Assembly (NCBI GenBank): GCA_016926255.1
Contig: JAFGOY010000081.1
Span: 1-59,757 of the forward strand
From: Anaerolineae bacterium
Lineage (GTDB): Bacteria; Chloroflexota; Anaerolineae; Aggregatilineales; UBA3940
Direction of reading: 5' to 3'
DNA: 59,757 nt
Position numbers and translations under genes: made by a program. The notes under the pieces are model-generated. The model was given only the letters and a program-made list of their open reading frames with translations. It searched no databases and had not been told where the DNA came from. Numbering within the stretch: position 1 is the first letter of the stretch; every line of letters starts with the position of its first letter. Below, in pieces: positions 50,894 through 58,880 of the stretch.

Positions 50894-50922
50894 TTTAGCC
50901 CGGCGGCTTCAGCCCCGGGATC
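50894..50922 (+). repeat. TTTAGCCCGG repeat, copy 5
   Basis: TTTAGCCCGGCGGCTTCAGC then CCCGGGATC, between the MBL-fold gene and the next one upstream. Confidence 0.75.
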
Positions 50923-50947
50923 GATAAACGAATCATTCGAAATCTGC

Positions 50948-51577
50948 TCAGTCCCTTTGCGGCAGCGGGAACAGCGGTTGGATGAGCGAGTCTTCCAGTT
51001 TTTGCAGCCGCCCTTTGATGTCGTCGAGCGTGTCGTAGAACGGCGTGTCGGCGACCTCAAGCGTAATCGGCACCTCGAAGTAAACAGGGATCGCGGTGTA
51101 GATATGGAACGCCTGGTCGATCACGACGTCCTGCTCGAACTTGACCGGGATTTCCGTTTGAATCGGCACGTCAAGGACGATCTCGCCGAAAATCCCGGCA
51201 TCGACCGGCACGGTGACCACCGTATCGATCGGGAGAACCTGGTCGACGGTAATCGGGATCGTCTCGTTTAGGGGCGTGTCGGCGTCGATGATCATCGTCT
51301 CGTCGACGACGATGGTCGTCGAAAATGACTGCGTCTGCAGATTCTCGATGACAGCAATCGAATCGGCGACTGCCTGCCCTGCGGCGTTGCGGGCGTTCAG
51401 TAGCTGCCGGAACATTACCACGTTGAACAGCATCGACAGGGTGACTAACAGCCACAGGATCAGGTAGCCAAATGGCCACTGACGCGGTTCTTTGTCTTTT
51501 TTGCGCCCATCCCTGATCGGCATGTCCAGTTTTGGCCCCGCAGTGGGGGAGGCCTGTTGAGTCTTGTCATCACTCAT
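50948..51577 (-). CDS. Single-pass membrane protein of unknown function
   Basis: The 209-residue protein has a charged N-terminus, one membrane helix (about 37-58), a coiled-coil-like stretch, then a beta-rich region of Ile/Val/Thr/Pro-rich repeats (ETIPITVDQVLPIDTVVTVPVD, IQTEIPVKFEQDVVI). The ATG at 51577 is preferred: AGGAG is well spaced for it but touches the first ATG. Family not recognised. Confidence 0.65.
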   Translation of the reverse strand: MSDDKTQQASPTAGPKLDMPIRDGRKKDKEPRQWPFGYLILWLLVTLSMLFNVVMFRQLLNARNAAGQAVADSIAVIENLQTQSFSTTIVVDETMIIDADTPLNETIPITVDQVLPIDTVVTVPVDAGIFGEIVLDVPIQTEIPVKFEQDVVIDQAFHIYTAIPVYFEVPITLEVADTPFYDTLDDIKGRLQKLEDSLIQPLFPLPQRD

Positions 51578-51726
51578 GATCATCTCCTATCCGGTGGTCA
51601 ATCGATTATCCTCACGCCAGCATATTACACTCACTGGCATCGATTTGCCAGTAGGCGCACCGAAGCACCTTCGCCCAGGCGGTGGACAGGCTGTTATGGT
51701 TGTATGTTGTAGGATTGCGTGCAGGT

Positions 51727-52131
51727 CTATCCCAGGTTGGGCCAGTGCAGGATGAGCAGTACAGCCAGGATCGCCAGGTTGATCAGGATGCCGATCCCGC
51801 CCTTGTCGTGCAGCTTTTGTGCCACGCCATCCCACATAAGGATATAGATGACGCTGGAAAATATCGCCGCACCTGCGATCACTGGTCGCGACCAGCTCTG
51901 CTTGAGCAATATCCCGATCCCTCCAGTGGCAAAACCGGCGGCGGCCAGTACCAATGATACATTCGTAAGCATTCTGGTTGCTTCGTTGCCGAGCAGTTTT
52001 GCGAATGCCCACGAGCCGTCCGGCCAGGTTAACCCCTCCTGGAGTTCGAACAGTCCGGCGCTCTGTCCGCCGTATAACAGGTGAACCAGCCCGTGCAGAA
52101 TGATGAATATGCCAAATAAGATGCTCAACAT
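51727..52131 (-). CDS. Four-helix membrane protein, unassigned
   Basis: The 134-residue protein is four membrane helices with HGLVHLLYGGQSAG in the first. AAGGAG precedes the ATG. The helix pattern and LHGLVHLLY recall DoxX-like small membrane proteins, but no call is made. 44 bases separate it from the gene before. Confidence 0.65.
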   Translation of the reverse strand: MLSILFGIFIILHGLVHLLYGGQSAGLFELQEGLTWPDGSWAFAKLLGNEATRMLTNVSLVLAAAGFATGGIGILLKQSWSRPVIAGAAIFSSVIYILMWDGVAQKLHDKGGIGILINLAILAVLLILHWPNLG

Positions 52132-52175
52132 GGGATTACTCCTTCCTGGTATGCGATGGTTTGCACGGAATAAAA

Positions 52176-52862
52176 TCAGTCGTTCAGTTCCATTCGCCGC
52201 AGGTCATGTCCGAACCCGGCGATGAACACAAAGATATTCAAAATAGCCGAACTAAATACGAGGAGCATGGCCGTGTTCTGAATCCTGTCGGGATCGGTCA
52301 TCCCGGGGACGATGCCGAAAATGGCGATCTCTATCCCGAACAGGAGCGTTATCATCGAGATGACGAGGATGACGATCCACAGTCTGGAGAGGAAAGGCCA
52401 GGAACTTCGGGGCAGCACCTTCTTCCACCAGGTCAGCGGTGTGTTCATCCGTGTGGCAAAGGCCCACGCCGGTATGAAGAAAGCCACCTGCCCGATGCCA
52501 CCCCCGGACAGGAAGAGGAGGATGAACAGCGCCAGGAAAACCGTGCGCCCGTATTTGGTTTCGATGAAAAACAGCGACCAGACGACGATGATCAGCCCGA
52601 TAATCATCGACAGCAGCCCGGCGATCCAGAACGTGGGGAGGATTGTGAAGGCTTCTTCCGTTCCTTCCGGCCAGAACCGCTGGGCTTCTCCTATCGCCTG
52701 AATGACAAGGGTGCCGGTCGGTTTGTTGCCCTGCAAGAATTCGAACAGGCCGTGATTGACTCCGGAGAGGCCGAACACCACGCCGAGGGTCGTGACGATA
52801 ACGCGAGTCGCGTTAAGATTGTCGAAAGATGTTCGTTCTTTCGCCGGTACATTTTGCGTCAT
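52176..52862 (-). CDS. Six-helix membrane protein, unassigned
   Basis: The 228-residue protein has six hydrophobic segments, with GLSGVNHGLFEFLQGN in the first, a motif akin to HGLVHLLYGG of the next gene. AGGAGG lies seven bases before the ATG. The two genes probably form an operon and their products may work together; function not known. Confidence 0.7.
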   Translation of the reverse strand: MTQNVPAKERTSFDNLNATRVIVTTLGVVFGLSGVNHGLFEFLQGNKPTGTLVIQAIGEAQRFWPEGTEEAFTILPTFWIAGLLSMIIGLIIVVWSLFFIETKYGRTVFLALFILLFLSGGGIGQVAFFIPAWAFATRMNTPLTWWKKVLPRSSWPFLSRLWIVILVISMITLLFGIEIAIFGIVPGMTDPDRIQNTAMLLVFSSAILNIFVFIAGFGHDLRRMELND

Positions 52863-53080
52863 TATTAGTCCTCCTGTTATGAAAAGTGCCGGTTACTACC
52901 TGCGAGAACATTGGGCAGTTTAGTATGGGGGCTGAGGAGAAGTAGATAGACTGCTCTCGACGGCACAAGGATACCAAAACATTCCCCAAAACTCAATTCC
53001 GGCTCGGCGGCTGTGTGCGGCGTTCAGGCGTGGGGGCGTCACAATAGTGTTACACGCGGCCAGATGACGCTCAGGCCTTG

Positions 53081-53109
53081 TTGACTCGCTTTTCGGGCAG
53101 TTGTATACT
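53081..53109 (+). promoter_or_regulatory. Strong promoter of the DUF4388/GTPase operon
   Basis: TTGACT (53081-53086), 17-base spacer, TATACT (53104-53109): 10 of 12 consensus bases. The leader before the ATG is about 130 bases and contains no hairpin I can call. The rest of 52863-53245 holds nothing recognisable. Confidence 0.8.
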
Positions 53110-53245
53110 AACCGCATCTTAGAATCTGCATACATGGTTGGTAATTGAAAACTGCCCGGTGCGCTCACGTGCAGATGCCCAGGTGTCAGTTGTGTAAGTA
53201 TGTGATGGTTGGACTATCCATCTACAGTTAGGTTTGGAACAGGCA

Positions 53246-54052
53246 ATGAAAGGTAATCTGAGGGATTTCAGCCCAACACAACTCCTGAGTCTGGTCAGCC
53301 TGACAAAAAAAACAGGATCTTTACTGGTCAACTACAAGGAAGGCGACGCGACTCTCTCTTTCAGGGACGGGAAGTTGGTTTACTCTGCGATGGGGAAGGC
53401 CGATGGCTCGCTGGCGTCTATCCTGGCGCGGGCGGGGCGTATCTCCGAAAAGCAGGCGGGATCGCTTTCGCAGTATGCTGCCAAGACGAGCGACAAGCAG
53501 TTGGGGCTGCTGCTGATTCAAAAGGGCTACATCACCCAGGAAGATATCGTCAAGAGCATCAAACGGCATTCGCTGGCGTCGGTCAATAGTTTCGCGAACT
53601 GGAAAGAGGGCGCGTTTGCTTTTGACCCCGAAAAGCAGCCCGACGAGGGCCGGATCACCGTTCCCATCGACCTCGAAAACGTGATCATCCAGATCTCGCG
53701 GTTGCAAAAGAAAGACAGCCAGCTCGAAGAAGAAATTCCCAGCCTCGACATCGCGCTGAAGTTTACCAACCGGCCCAATGTCAAGCTGTCTGAACTTCAA
53801 CTCAACAAAGACGAGTGGCGGGTACTCAACTACATCAAGCCGGACAATACGATCCGGATGATCGCCAACAAGCTCAATATGAGCGATAAGCAGGTCAGGC
53901 GCGTGATCGGCAGCCTGCGCGAGGCCGGGCTGGTCGAACTGGCCCATGCCCGCCGTCGGCCCGAAAAGCTCACCGAGCAGGATAAAGAGAAAAAACGATC
54001 CAATGTCGTGCGGATCATCAATCGTTTGCAAAGCATTGGGGCAGAATCATAG
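53246..54052 (+). CDS. DUF4388 (PATAN) and winged-helix protein
   Basis: The 268-residue protein starts with a PATAN/DUF4388 domain (about 1-110: GNLRDFSPTQLLSLVSLTKKTGSLLV, then LSFRDGKLVYSA), found in bacterial regulators that often pair with small GTPases or receivers. A winged-helix-like region (about 185-245) reads DEWRVLNYIKP and MSDKQVRRVIGSLREAGLVEL. The C-terminus is basic. I start at ATG 53246; a TTG four codons earlier is in frame. Next gene 99 bases on is a small GTPase. Confidence 0.8.
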   Translation: MKGNLRDFSPTQLLSLVSLTKKTGSLLVNYKEGDATLSFRDGKLVYSAMGKADGSLASILARAGRISEKQAGSLSQYAAKTSDKQLGLLLIQKGYITQEDIVKSIKRHSLASVNSFANWKEGAFAFDPEKQPDEGRITVPIDLENVIIQISRLQKKDSQLEEEIPSLDIALKFTNRPNVKLSELQLNKDEWRVLNYIKPDNTIRMIANKLNMSDKQVRRVIGSLREAGLVELAHARRRPEKLTEQDKEKKRSNVVRIINRLQSIGAES

Positions 54053-54151
54053 GGATGGGCGAGAGCCTTTTCGCCAAGATGACATGACCAGGGGACACAC
54101 AGTCCCCGTTCTTTTGAGGTCACCTGACGTCGTGTAAGAGAGTGAGGAACG

Positions 54152-54691
54152 ATGCAAACACAAACCGTTAAAATGGTGGTCACCGGTCCATTCAGCTCCG
54201 GCAAGACTCAGTTTGTCCAGTCGATCAGTGAGATCGATGTCGTGGCAACGGAACGGACCATCTCTACTGAAGAGGAGCGCGTAAAAGATCAGACCACCGT
54301 CGCGATGGACTTTGGCCGCATTACCATCGACGACGATCTGATCCTCTACCTCTTCGGGACGCCGGGGCAGCGCCGGTTTGATTTCATGTGGGAAATCCTG
54401 GCCCAGGGTATGCTGGGATTCGTCGTACTGGTCGACTCGGCCCGCCCGGAGACCTTCCGCGAGGCCCAGTCGATCCTGGAGACTTTCCGCGCCTATGCGC
54501 CGACTCCTTACGTAGTCGCTGCCAACAAGCAGGACCTGGATGACGCCTGGGCGGTCGACGACCTGCGCGTGGCGCTGCGCCTCGACGACGAGATCAAGAT
54601 GCTGCCCTGTGTCGCCACCAGCCAGGAAGATGTGAAGAACGTCCTGCTGGAACTGCTTTACAGCATTCTGGAAGAGATGGAACTGGACTGA
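54152..54691 (+). CDS. Small Ras-like GTPase (COG2229 type)
   Basis: The 179-residue protein has the P-loop GPFSSGKT (12-19), a switch region, TPGQRRFDFMWE (G3) and NKQD (G4, about 127-130). G3 reads FGTPGQ where Ras has DTAGQ, as usual in this bacterial subgroup. Such GTPases (related to MglA) act in polarity or in signalling with DUF4388 or roadblock partners; here the DUF4388 protein precedes it. No MglB-like roadblock gene is next to it. GAGGAACG precedes the ATG. Confidence 0.88.
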   Translation: MQTQTVKMVVTGPFSSGKTQFVQSISEIDVVATERTISTEEERVKDQTTVAMDFGRITIDDDLILYLFGTPGQRRFDFMWEILAQGMLGFVVLVDSARPETFREAQSILETFRAYAPTPYVVAANKQDLDDAWAVDDLRVALRLDDEIKMLPCVATSQEDVKNVLLELLYSILEEMELD

Positions 54692-54764
54692 GCCATCCAA
54701 CATCCGATGGTGGCGCAGTAAATAAGCAGAAAGCCGCCGGGCACAGCTTCACCGGGAGGCAAAT

Positions 54765-55562
54765 GTGCCAACACTAGTCACAAACCAGGGAGTTGTCCAT
54801 TACGAGGTGGTGGGATCAGGCCCGCCGGTCATTCTGATTCACGGCTGGACTCAGGCGTGGAATACCTGGCGTTCGACTATCGAAACGTTCCAGGGCGAGT
54901 ACCGGATGTATGCCCCTGACCTGTGGGGCTTTGGAGAATCGGACAAGGAACGGTTTGAATCATTCACCGTCCCCGATTTCATCGACCTGATCGCCGATTT
55001 TATGGACGCGCTCGGAATCGACCGGGTGCCGATTATGGGACACTCGATGGGCGGTACCACCGCGCTGGGCGTGGCGATGAAATACCCGGAACGCGTCGAG
55101 AAGGTGGCGGTCGTCGGATCGCCGATCAACGGGAAGTCGTTGAGCTTCTTCCTTAAGCTGGCCGGGACGCGGCTGGTTGCCAGCGCGATGCTGGCCGGGG
55201 AGAACACGCCGCTGTTAAAAACCTTTATCCGGTTGTGGTCGCCCTTCGTTTCCCGCCAGAACCCCAACCTGTTTTACGACATGACCATCAAGAACTCCGA
55301 AGGCTTCAATGTCGATTCGTTCTTCAGCAGCATTCGCTCGCTGCGGCTGACTGACTTCACCAATGATGTCGAGCAGATCAAAATCCCGGCGATGGGGGTT
55401 TACGGCCTGCGTGACGTGATCGTGATGCCCAACCAGTTGAAGACGTTCAACCAGCATGTGCCGAACGGGATCGGGATCGGGGTCAAAGATGCGGGGCACT
55501 TTGTGATGTGGGATCAGCCAGAGGAGTTCAACAAGGCATTCCGTCAGTTCATGGCGCTGTGA
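54765..55562 (+). CDS. Alpha/beta hydrolase
   Basis: The 265-residue enzyme has the oxyanion strand HGWTQ, the nucleophile elbow GHSMGG (Ser about 94), an acid in GLRDVI and the catalytic His in DAGHFVMWD. The substrate is open (esterase, epoxide hydrolase and haloalkane-dehalogenase relatives all look like this). The start is GTG with GGGAGG six bases upstream; the overlapping ATG is in another frame. Third gene of the plus-strand unit. Confidence 0.85.
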   Translation: MPTLVTNQGVVHYEVVGSGPPVILIHGWTQAWNTWRSTIETFQGEYRMYAPDLWGFGESDKERFESFTVPDFIDLIADFMDALGIDRVPIMGHSMGGTTALGVAMKYPERVEKVAVVGSPINGKSLSFFLKLAGTRLVASAMLAGENTPLLKTFIRLWSPFVSRQNPNLFYDMTIKNSEGFNVDSFFSSIRSLRLTDFTNDVEQIKIPAMGVYGLRDVIVMPNQLKTFNQHVPNGIGIGVKDAGHFVMWDQPEEFNKAFRQFMAL

Positions 55563-55589
55563 TGGCGCTGTGATTGATCTGTGATATTG

Positions 55590-55612
55590 GGTGCGCTCCG
55601 GCGCACCTTTTT
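55590..55612 (+). terminator. Intrinsic terminator of the hydrolase gene
   Basis: GGTGCGC/GCGCACC around TCCG, followed by TTTTT. It closes the 53-55.6 kb operon. Confidence 0.88.
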
Positions 55613-55688
55613 GATTCGGGGTTTTAGTCGTATTTATTGGTACTGATTATTTGGGATAATCGGAACTTGTGCCCTGCGCGATATTGTC

Positions 55689-56150
55689 TTACTCGCAAGG
55701 GTCGCGCTCGCGCAGCACGATTACCCAGCCCTCGAATGCTTCCGTGCGGATCGGGGCGATATTCGCCAGCAGTATGCAGACCCTCGGTTGGTTGAGTGCG
55801 ATCTCGGTTTGCAGCGAGCCAAACCTGACATCTTCGAGTTGTTTGAGCAGCGGAAGAATTTTGGAGCCGATGGGTAGATCGTCCAGGGGAAGCCCGGAGA
55901 TGATCCCCTCCAGCTTAAGCATATTGTTGAGGGCCGGGTTTACCTGCCGGATGATGCAGTTGTCATCGATCACGATCAGGCCGTCGGGCATGCTGTTGAA
56001 GATCGCATCGAGCAGCATGTAGGCAGTTTCGAGTTCCTTGCGCCGCGCTTTCTCTACCGAATAAATCCGGGCGAGGTCTTTGCCGTATTCAATTGTCTGC
56101 TGATGGTTGCGATTCTGTTCGTCGAGTAGTTCCCTGTCGGCGTCGTTCAT
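55689..56150 (-). CDS. Stand-alone PAS protein, paralogue of the next kinase's sensor half
   Basis: The 153-residue protein has an N-terminal helix (EYGKDLARIYSVEKARRKELE) and a PAS domain (GLIVIDDNCIIRQVNPAL), and then stops. The helix and PAS match residues 26-155 of the kinase at 57674 (KYGQDLANIYRRERARREELE; GLVVLDEDFVIQQANPAF), but the HisKA and ATPase domains are missing. ATG 56150 has AGGAG at good spacing. Last gene of the operon; perhaps a decoy or an accessory sensor that dimerises with that kinase. Confidence 0.8.
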   Translation of the reverse strand: MNDADRELLDEQNRNHQQTIEYGKDLARIYSVEKARRKELETAYMLLDAIFNSMPDGLIVIDDNCIIRQVNPALNNMLKLEGIISGLPLDDLPIGSKILPLLKQLEDVRFGSLQTEIALNQPRVCILLANIAPIRTEAFEGWVIVLRERDPCE

Positions 56151-56251
56151 TTCGATCTCCTGCGCTGCGAAGGTCTGTGGCATGCCCGCATTTGTCTGAG
56201 TTTCAGTATAACAGCAGGCAACGATAGTGGGAAGTCACAATCCAGATACAA

Positions 56252-57661
56252 TTACGCCCTGACTGCTCCGAACGCTGCCAGCGTCCGTTCGCGCGCCAGT
56301 CGGTGATCGACGATTGGGGCCGGGTAGTCCCGGTCGATGATGCTGCCCGCCTCCCGCTGAACATCACCGGGCATCTTCTGCGGTTCGTGGATGTATTTGT
56401 CGGGCACGGCGGAGAGTTCGGGCAGCCAGCGCCGGATATACTCGCCCGCCGGGTCGAACTTCTTCGCCTGGGTGGTCGGGTTAAAAATTCGAAAGTAGGG
56501 TGCGGCATCGGTGCCGGTGCCCGCCGACCACTGCCAGCCGCCGTTGTTCGATGCAACATCGCCGTCGACCAGATGCTGCATGAAGAACTGCTCCCCGCGC
56601 CGCCAATCGATCAGCAAATCCTTGACCAGAAACGACGCGGCGATCATCCGCGCGCGGTTGTGCATCCAGCCGGTAGTGGTCAGTTGGCGCATCGCCGCAT
56701 CGACCAGCGGGTAGCCGGTTCGGCCTTCGCACCAGGCCGCGAACTCGTCATCGGCCTGCCGCCACGCGATCCGATCATACTGCGCCCGGAAGCTCTGGCC
56801 GCGCACCTGCGGGAAGTGATGCAGGTGCGCGATGTAGAACTCGCGCCAGATTAACTCGTTGAGCCACGTTTCCGCACCTCTCCGAGCGATATCGGTCGGT
56901 GCCCGGTCGATTGCCTCATATGCAGCGGCGGCAGCCTGCTGCGCGGAGATCATCCCCCACCGCAGGTAAGGCGACAGCCGCGATGTCCCATCGACGTCGA
57001 CCCGGTTGCGCAGTTCATCGTAGCGATACACAGGCGGATCGTCGCCCATGCGGAACGCCTCCAATCGACGTTGCGCTTCGGCTTCGCCGGGCGGGAAGGG
57101 GATGTTGGCAGGCAATGGCTGATCGGGGAGCGGGTCGCTGATTATGTCATCCGGCGTATTGATTGTCCCCGGCGGCGGGATCAGATCGCCCCGCTGCGGC
57201 GGTGGGAAGACTTTCCAGGCGCGGCTGAAGGGGGTATAGACGGTGTACGGCGTACCATCCTTTTTCTCGATCAACTCCACCGGGCGAACGGTCAGCCCTT
57301 CGACAAGAGTCAAGGGCAGTTCGCGTGCCACACGATCATCGCGGCTTCTGGCGTAAGGCGAGGTGTCGCGCTCGGCGAAGATCGCGTCCGCGCCGCACTC
57401 CTTGATCAGCCCCGCCAGCACTTCGATAGGATCGCCCCGCCGCACGATCAGCGGCCCGCCGATGCGCCGCAGGTCGGCGTCGAACGCCCGCAGTCCACCC
57501 AGCATAAAGGCGACGCGCTTTTCACCGACATAGGGCGATTGTTTAAAGAAGGAGTCGAGGATAAAGACTGGCACCACCAGATCGGCATGATTCAACGCAG
57601 CGGCGAGCGCCGGGTTGTCGGACAGCCGCAGATCGCGGCGTATCCACCAGATCGCGGTCAT
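56252..57661 (-). CDS. phrB: Class I CPD photolyase (cryptochrome/photolyase family)
   Basis: The 469-residue flavoprotein repairs cyclobutane pyrimidine dimers with blue light. It has the N-terminal antenna domain ([16 protein letters not shown]) and the FAD-binding domain with [65 protein letters not shown], and [12 protein letters not shown]. The Trp residues of the electron chain are visible in those motifs. Length and motifs fit class I CPD photolyase; a cryptochrome or (6-4) role cannot be excluded. It lies 13 bases after a histidine-kinase gene, so it is cotranscribed with signalling genes. Confidence 0.92.
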   Translation of the reverse strand: MTAIWWIRRDLRLSDNPALAAALNHADLVVPVFILDSFFKQSPYVGEKRVAFMLGGLRAFDADLRRIGGPLIVRRGDPIEVLAGLIKECGADAIFAERDTSPYARSRDDRVARELPLTLVEGLTVRPVELIEKKDGTPYTVYTPFSRAWKVFPPPQRGDLIPPPGTINTPDDIISDPLPDQPLPANIPFPPGEAEAQRRLEAFRMGDDPPVYRYDELRNRVDVDGTSRLSPYLRWGMISAQQAAAAAYEAIDRAPTDIARRGAETWLNELIWREFYIAHLHHFPQVRGQSFRAQYDRIAWRQADDEFAAWCEGRTGYPLVDAAMRQLTTTGWMHNRARMIAASFLVKDLLIDWRRGEQFFMQHLVDGDVASNNGGWQWSAGTGTDAAPYFRIFNPTTQAKKFDPAGEYIRRWLPELSAVPDKYIHEPQKMPGDVQREAGSIIDRDYPAPIVDHRLARERTLAAFGAVRA

Positions 57662-57673
57662 GGGTGATCCGTA

Positions 57674-58864
57674 TTATTCGCGAGGACTTCGCAGCGGCAG
57701 GTCGATGGTGATCGTTGTTCCTTTTTCGAGCGTGGTTTCCACGTCGATTTCTCCCCCCAACTGCTTGACCGTGTGCCCGACTATCGACAGCCCCAACCCC
57801 AGCCCGCCGATCCGCCGGACGCTGTGTTCTTCGACCTGGTAGAACGGCTGAAAGATGCGCTCCAGGTCCATCTGTGGAATACCAATCCCATTGTCGGAAA
57901 CCTTTATGTGTGCTCGGTCTCCCGCTGCCTCGGCCTCGACCAGCACATAGCCGCCCGGCCTGTTGAAATTGATCCCGTTGAGCACAAGCTGGTAGATCGC
58001 TGTCCGAACCAGCGCGCCGCTGGCGCACATCTCCAGTGACGCTGGGCACCGGCAGATCAACTCGACCTCTTTTCCGGCGGCGGCAGAGGCCAGTTCTGAG
58101 AAAATATCGTCGACGAGATCCCCCAGCTTGAACTCGGTCACCTCATGGGTTCGCAGTCCACCCTGTGACACTTCTGTGAACTCAAGGATTTCGTCGAGCG
58201 TGCTTTTTAAGCGGTAAGCAGCGTTGATAATAATTTCGGTAAAATTCGTACACGTCTCTGGATCAGAGGGGGCAGCCTCGGTGATCTCCGATAGCAGCAT
58301 CTCCCCATACCCGATGACGGTTGTCAGCGGCGTGCGGAGTTCATGGGCGGCAATGTTCATGAACTCAATTTTCTGATATTCCAGGCGCTGGCGTTCGCTC
58401 TGGTCATGGAGCAGCACCACCCAACCCTGGGTGCGCCGGGCCTCCAGCCGGGCGATATTTACCAGCAGGGAGCGTTTGACCGGGCGGGTGACCAGTAGTT
58501 CGGCCTGGAAGGGCGAGACCATGTGCCGGGCGACGTGCTCAAGCGCCGGGAGCAGTGCATCGGCAAAGAGAACCTCGTCAATCCGGTGGCCTACCGCATC
58601 TCCGACAGGCCGTTCGACGATCCGGGCAAAGGCCGGGTTTGCCTGCTGGATCACAAAATCCTCGTCCAGAACGACCAGACCGTCCGGGGCACTGGCAATG
58701 ACTGCACTCAATAGTTGGTGTGCGATCTCCAATTCTTCGCGGCGTGCCCGTTCCCGCCGGTAAATGTTCGCCAGGTCCTGCCCGTATTTCATGGCCTGCT
58801 GAAAACCCACCTGGCTTTCATCTGCTTGATCGCTCTTGTCCTGCTGGTGGTCATCGGTAGTCAT
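57674..58864 (-). CDS. PAS-domain histidine kinase
   Basis: The 396-residue soluble kinase has a leading coiled coil (about 24-50), a PAS domain (about 50-155), HisKA with His174 in AAHELRTPL, and HATPase_c with NGINFN, DNGIGIP and GLGLGLSIV. No membrane segment is seen, so the signal is cytosolic. It is followed by photolyase at 13 bases and preceded by another kinase at 16 bases. No receiver gene is in this unit within the window. Confidence 0.9.
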   Translation of the reverse strand: MTTDDHQQDKSDQADESQVGFQQAMKYGQDLANIYRRERARREELEIAHQLLSAVIASAPDGLVVLDEDFVIQQANPAFARIVERPVGDAVGHRIDEVLFADALLPALEHVARHMVSPFQAELLVTRPVKRSLLVNIARLEARRTQGWVVLLHDQSERQRLEYQKIEFMNIAAHELRTPLTTVIGYGEMLLSEITEAAPSDPETCTNFTEIIINAAYRLKSTLDEILEFTEVSQGGLRTHEVTEFKLGDLVDDIFSELASAAAGKEVELICRCPASLEMCASGALVRTAIYQLVLNGINFNRPGGYVLVEAEAAGDRAHIKVSDNGIGIPQMDLERIFQPFYQVEEHSVRRIGGLGLGLSIVGHTVKQLGGEIDVETTLEKGTTITIDLPLRSPRE

Positions 58865-58880
58865 GGGAACGCTTCTTTCA

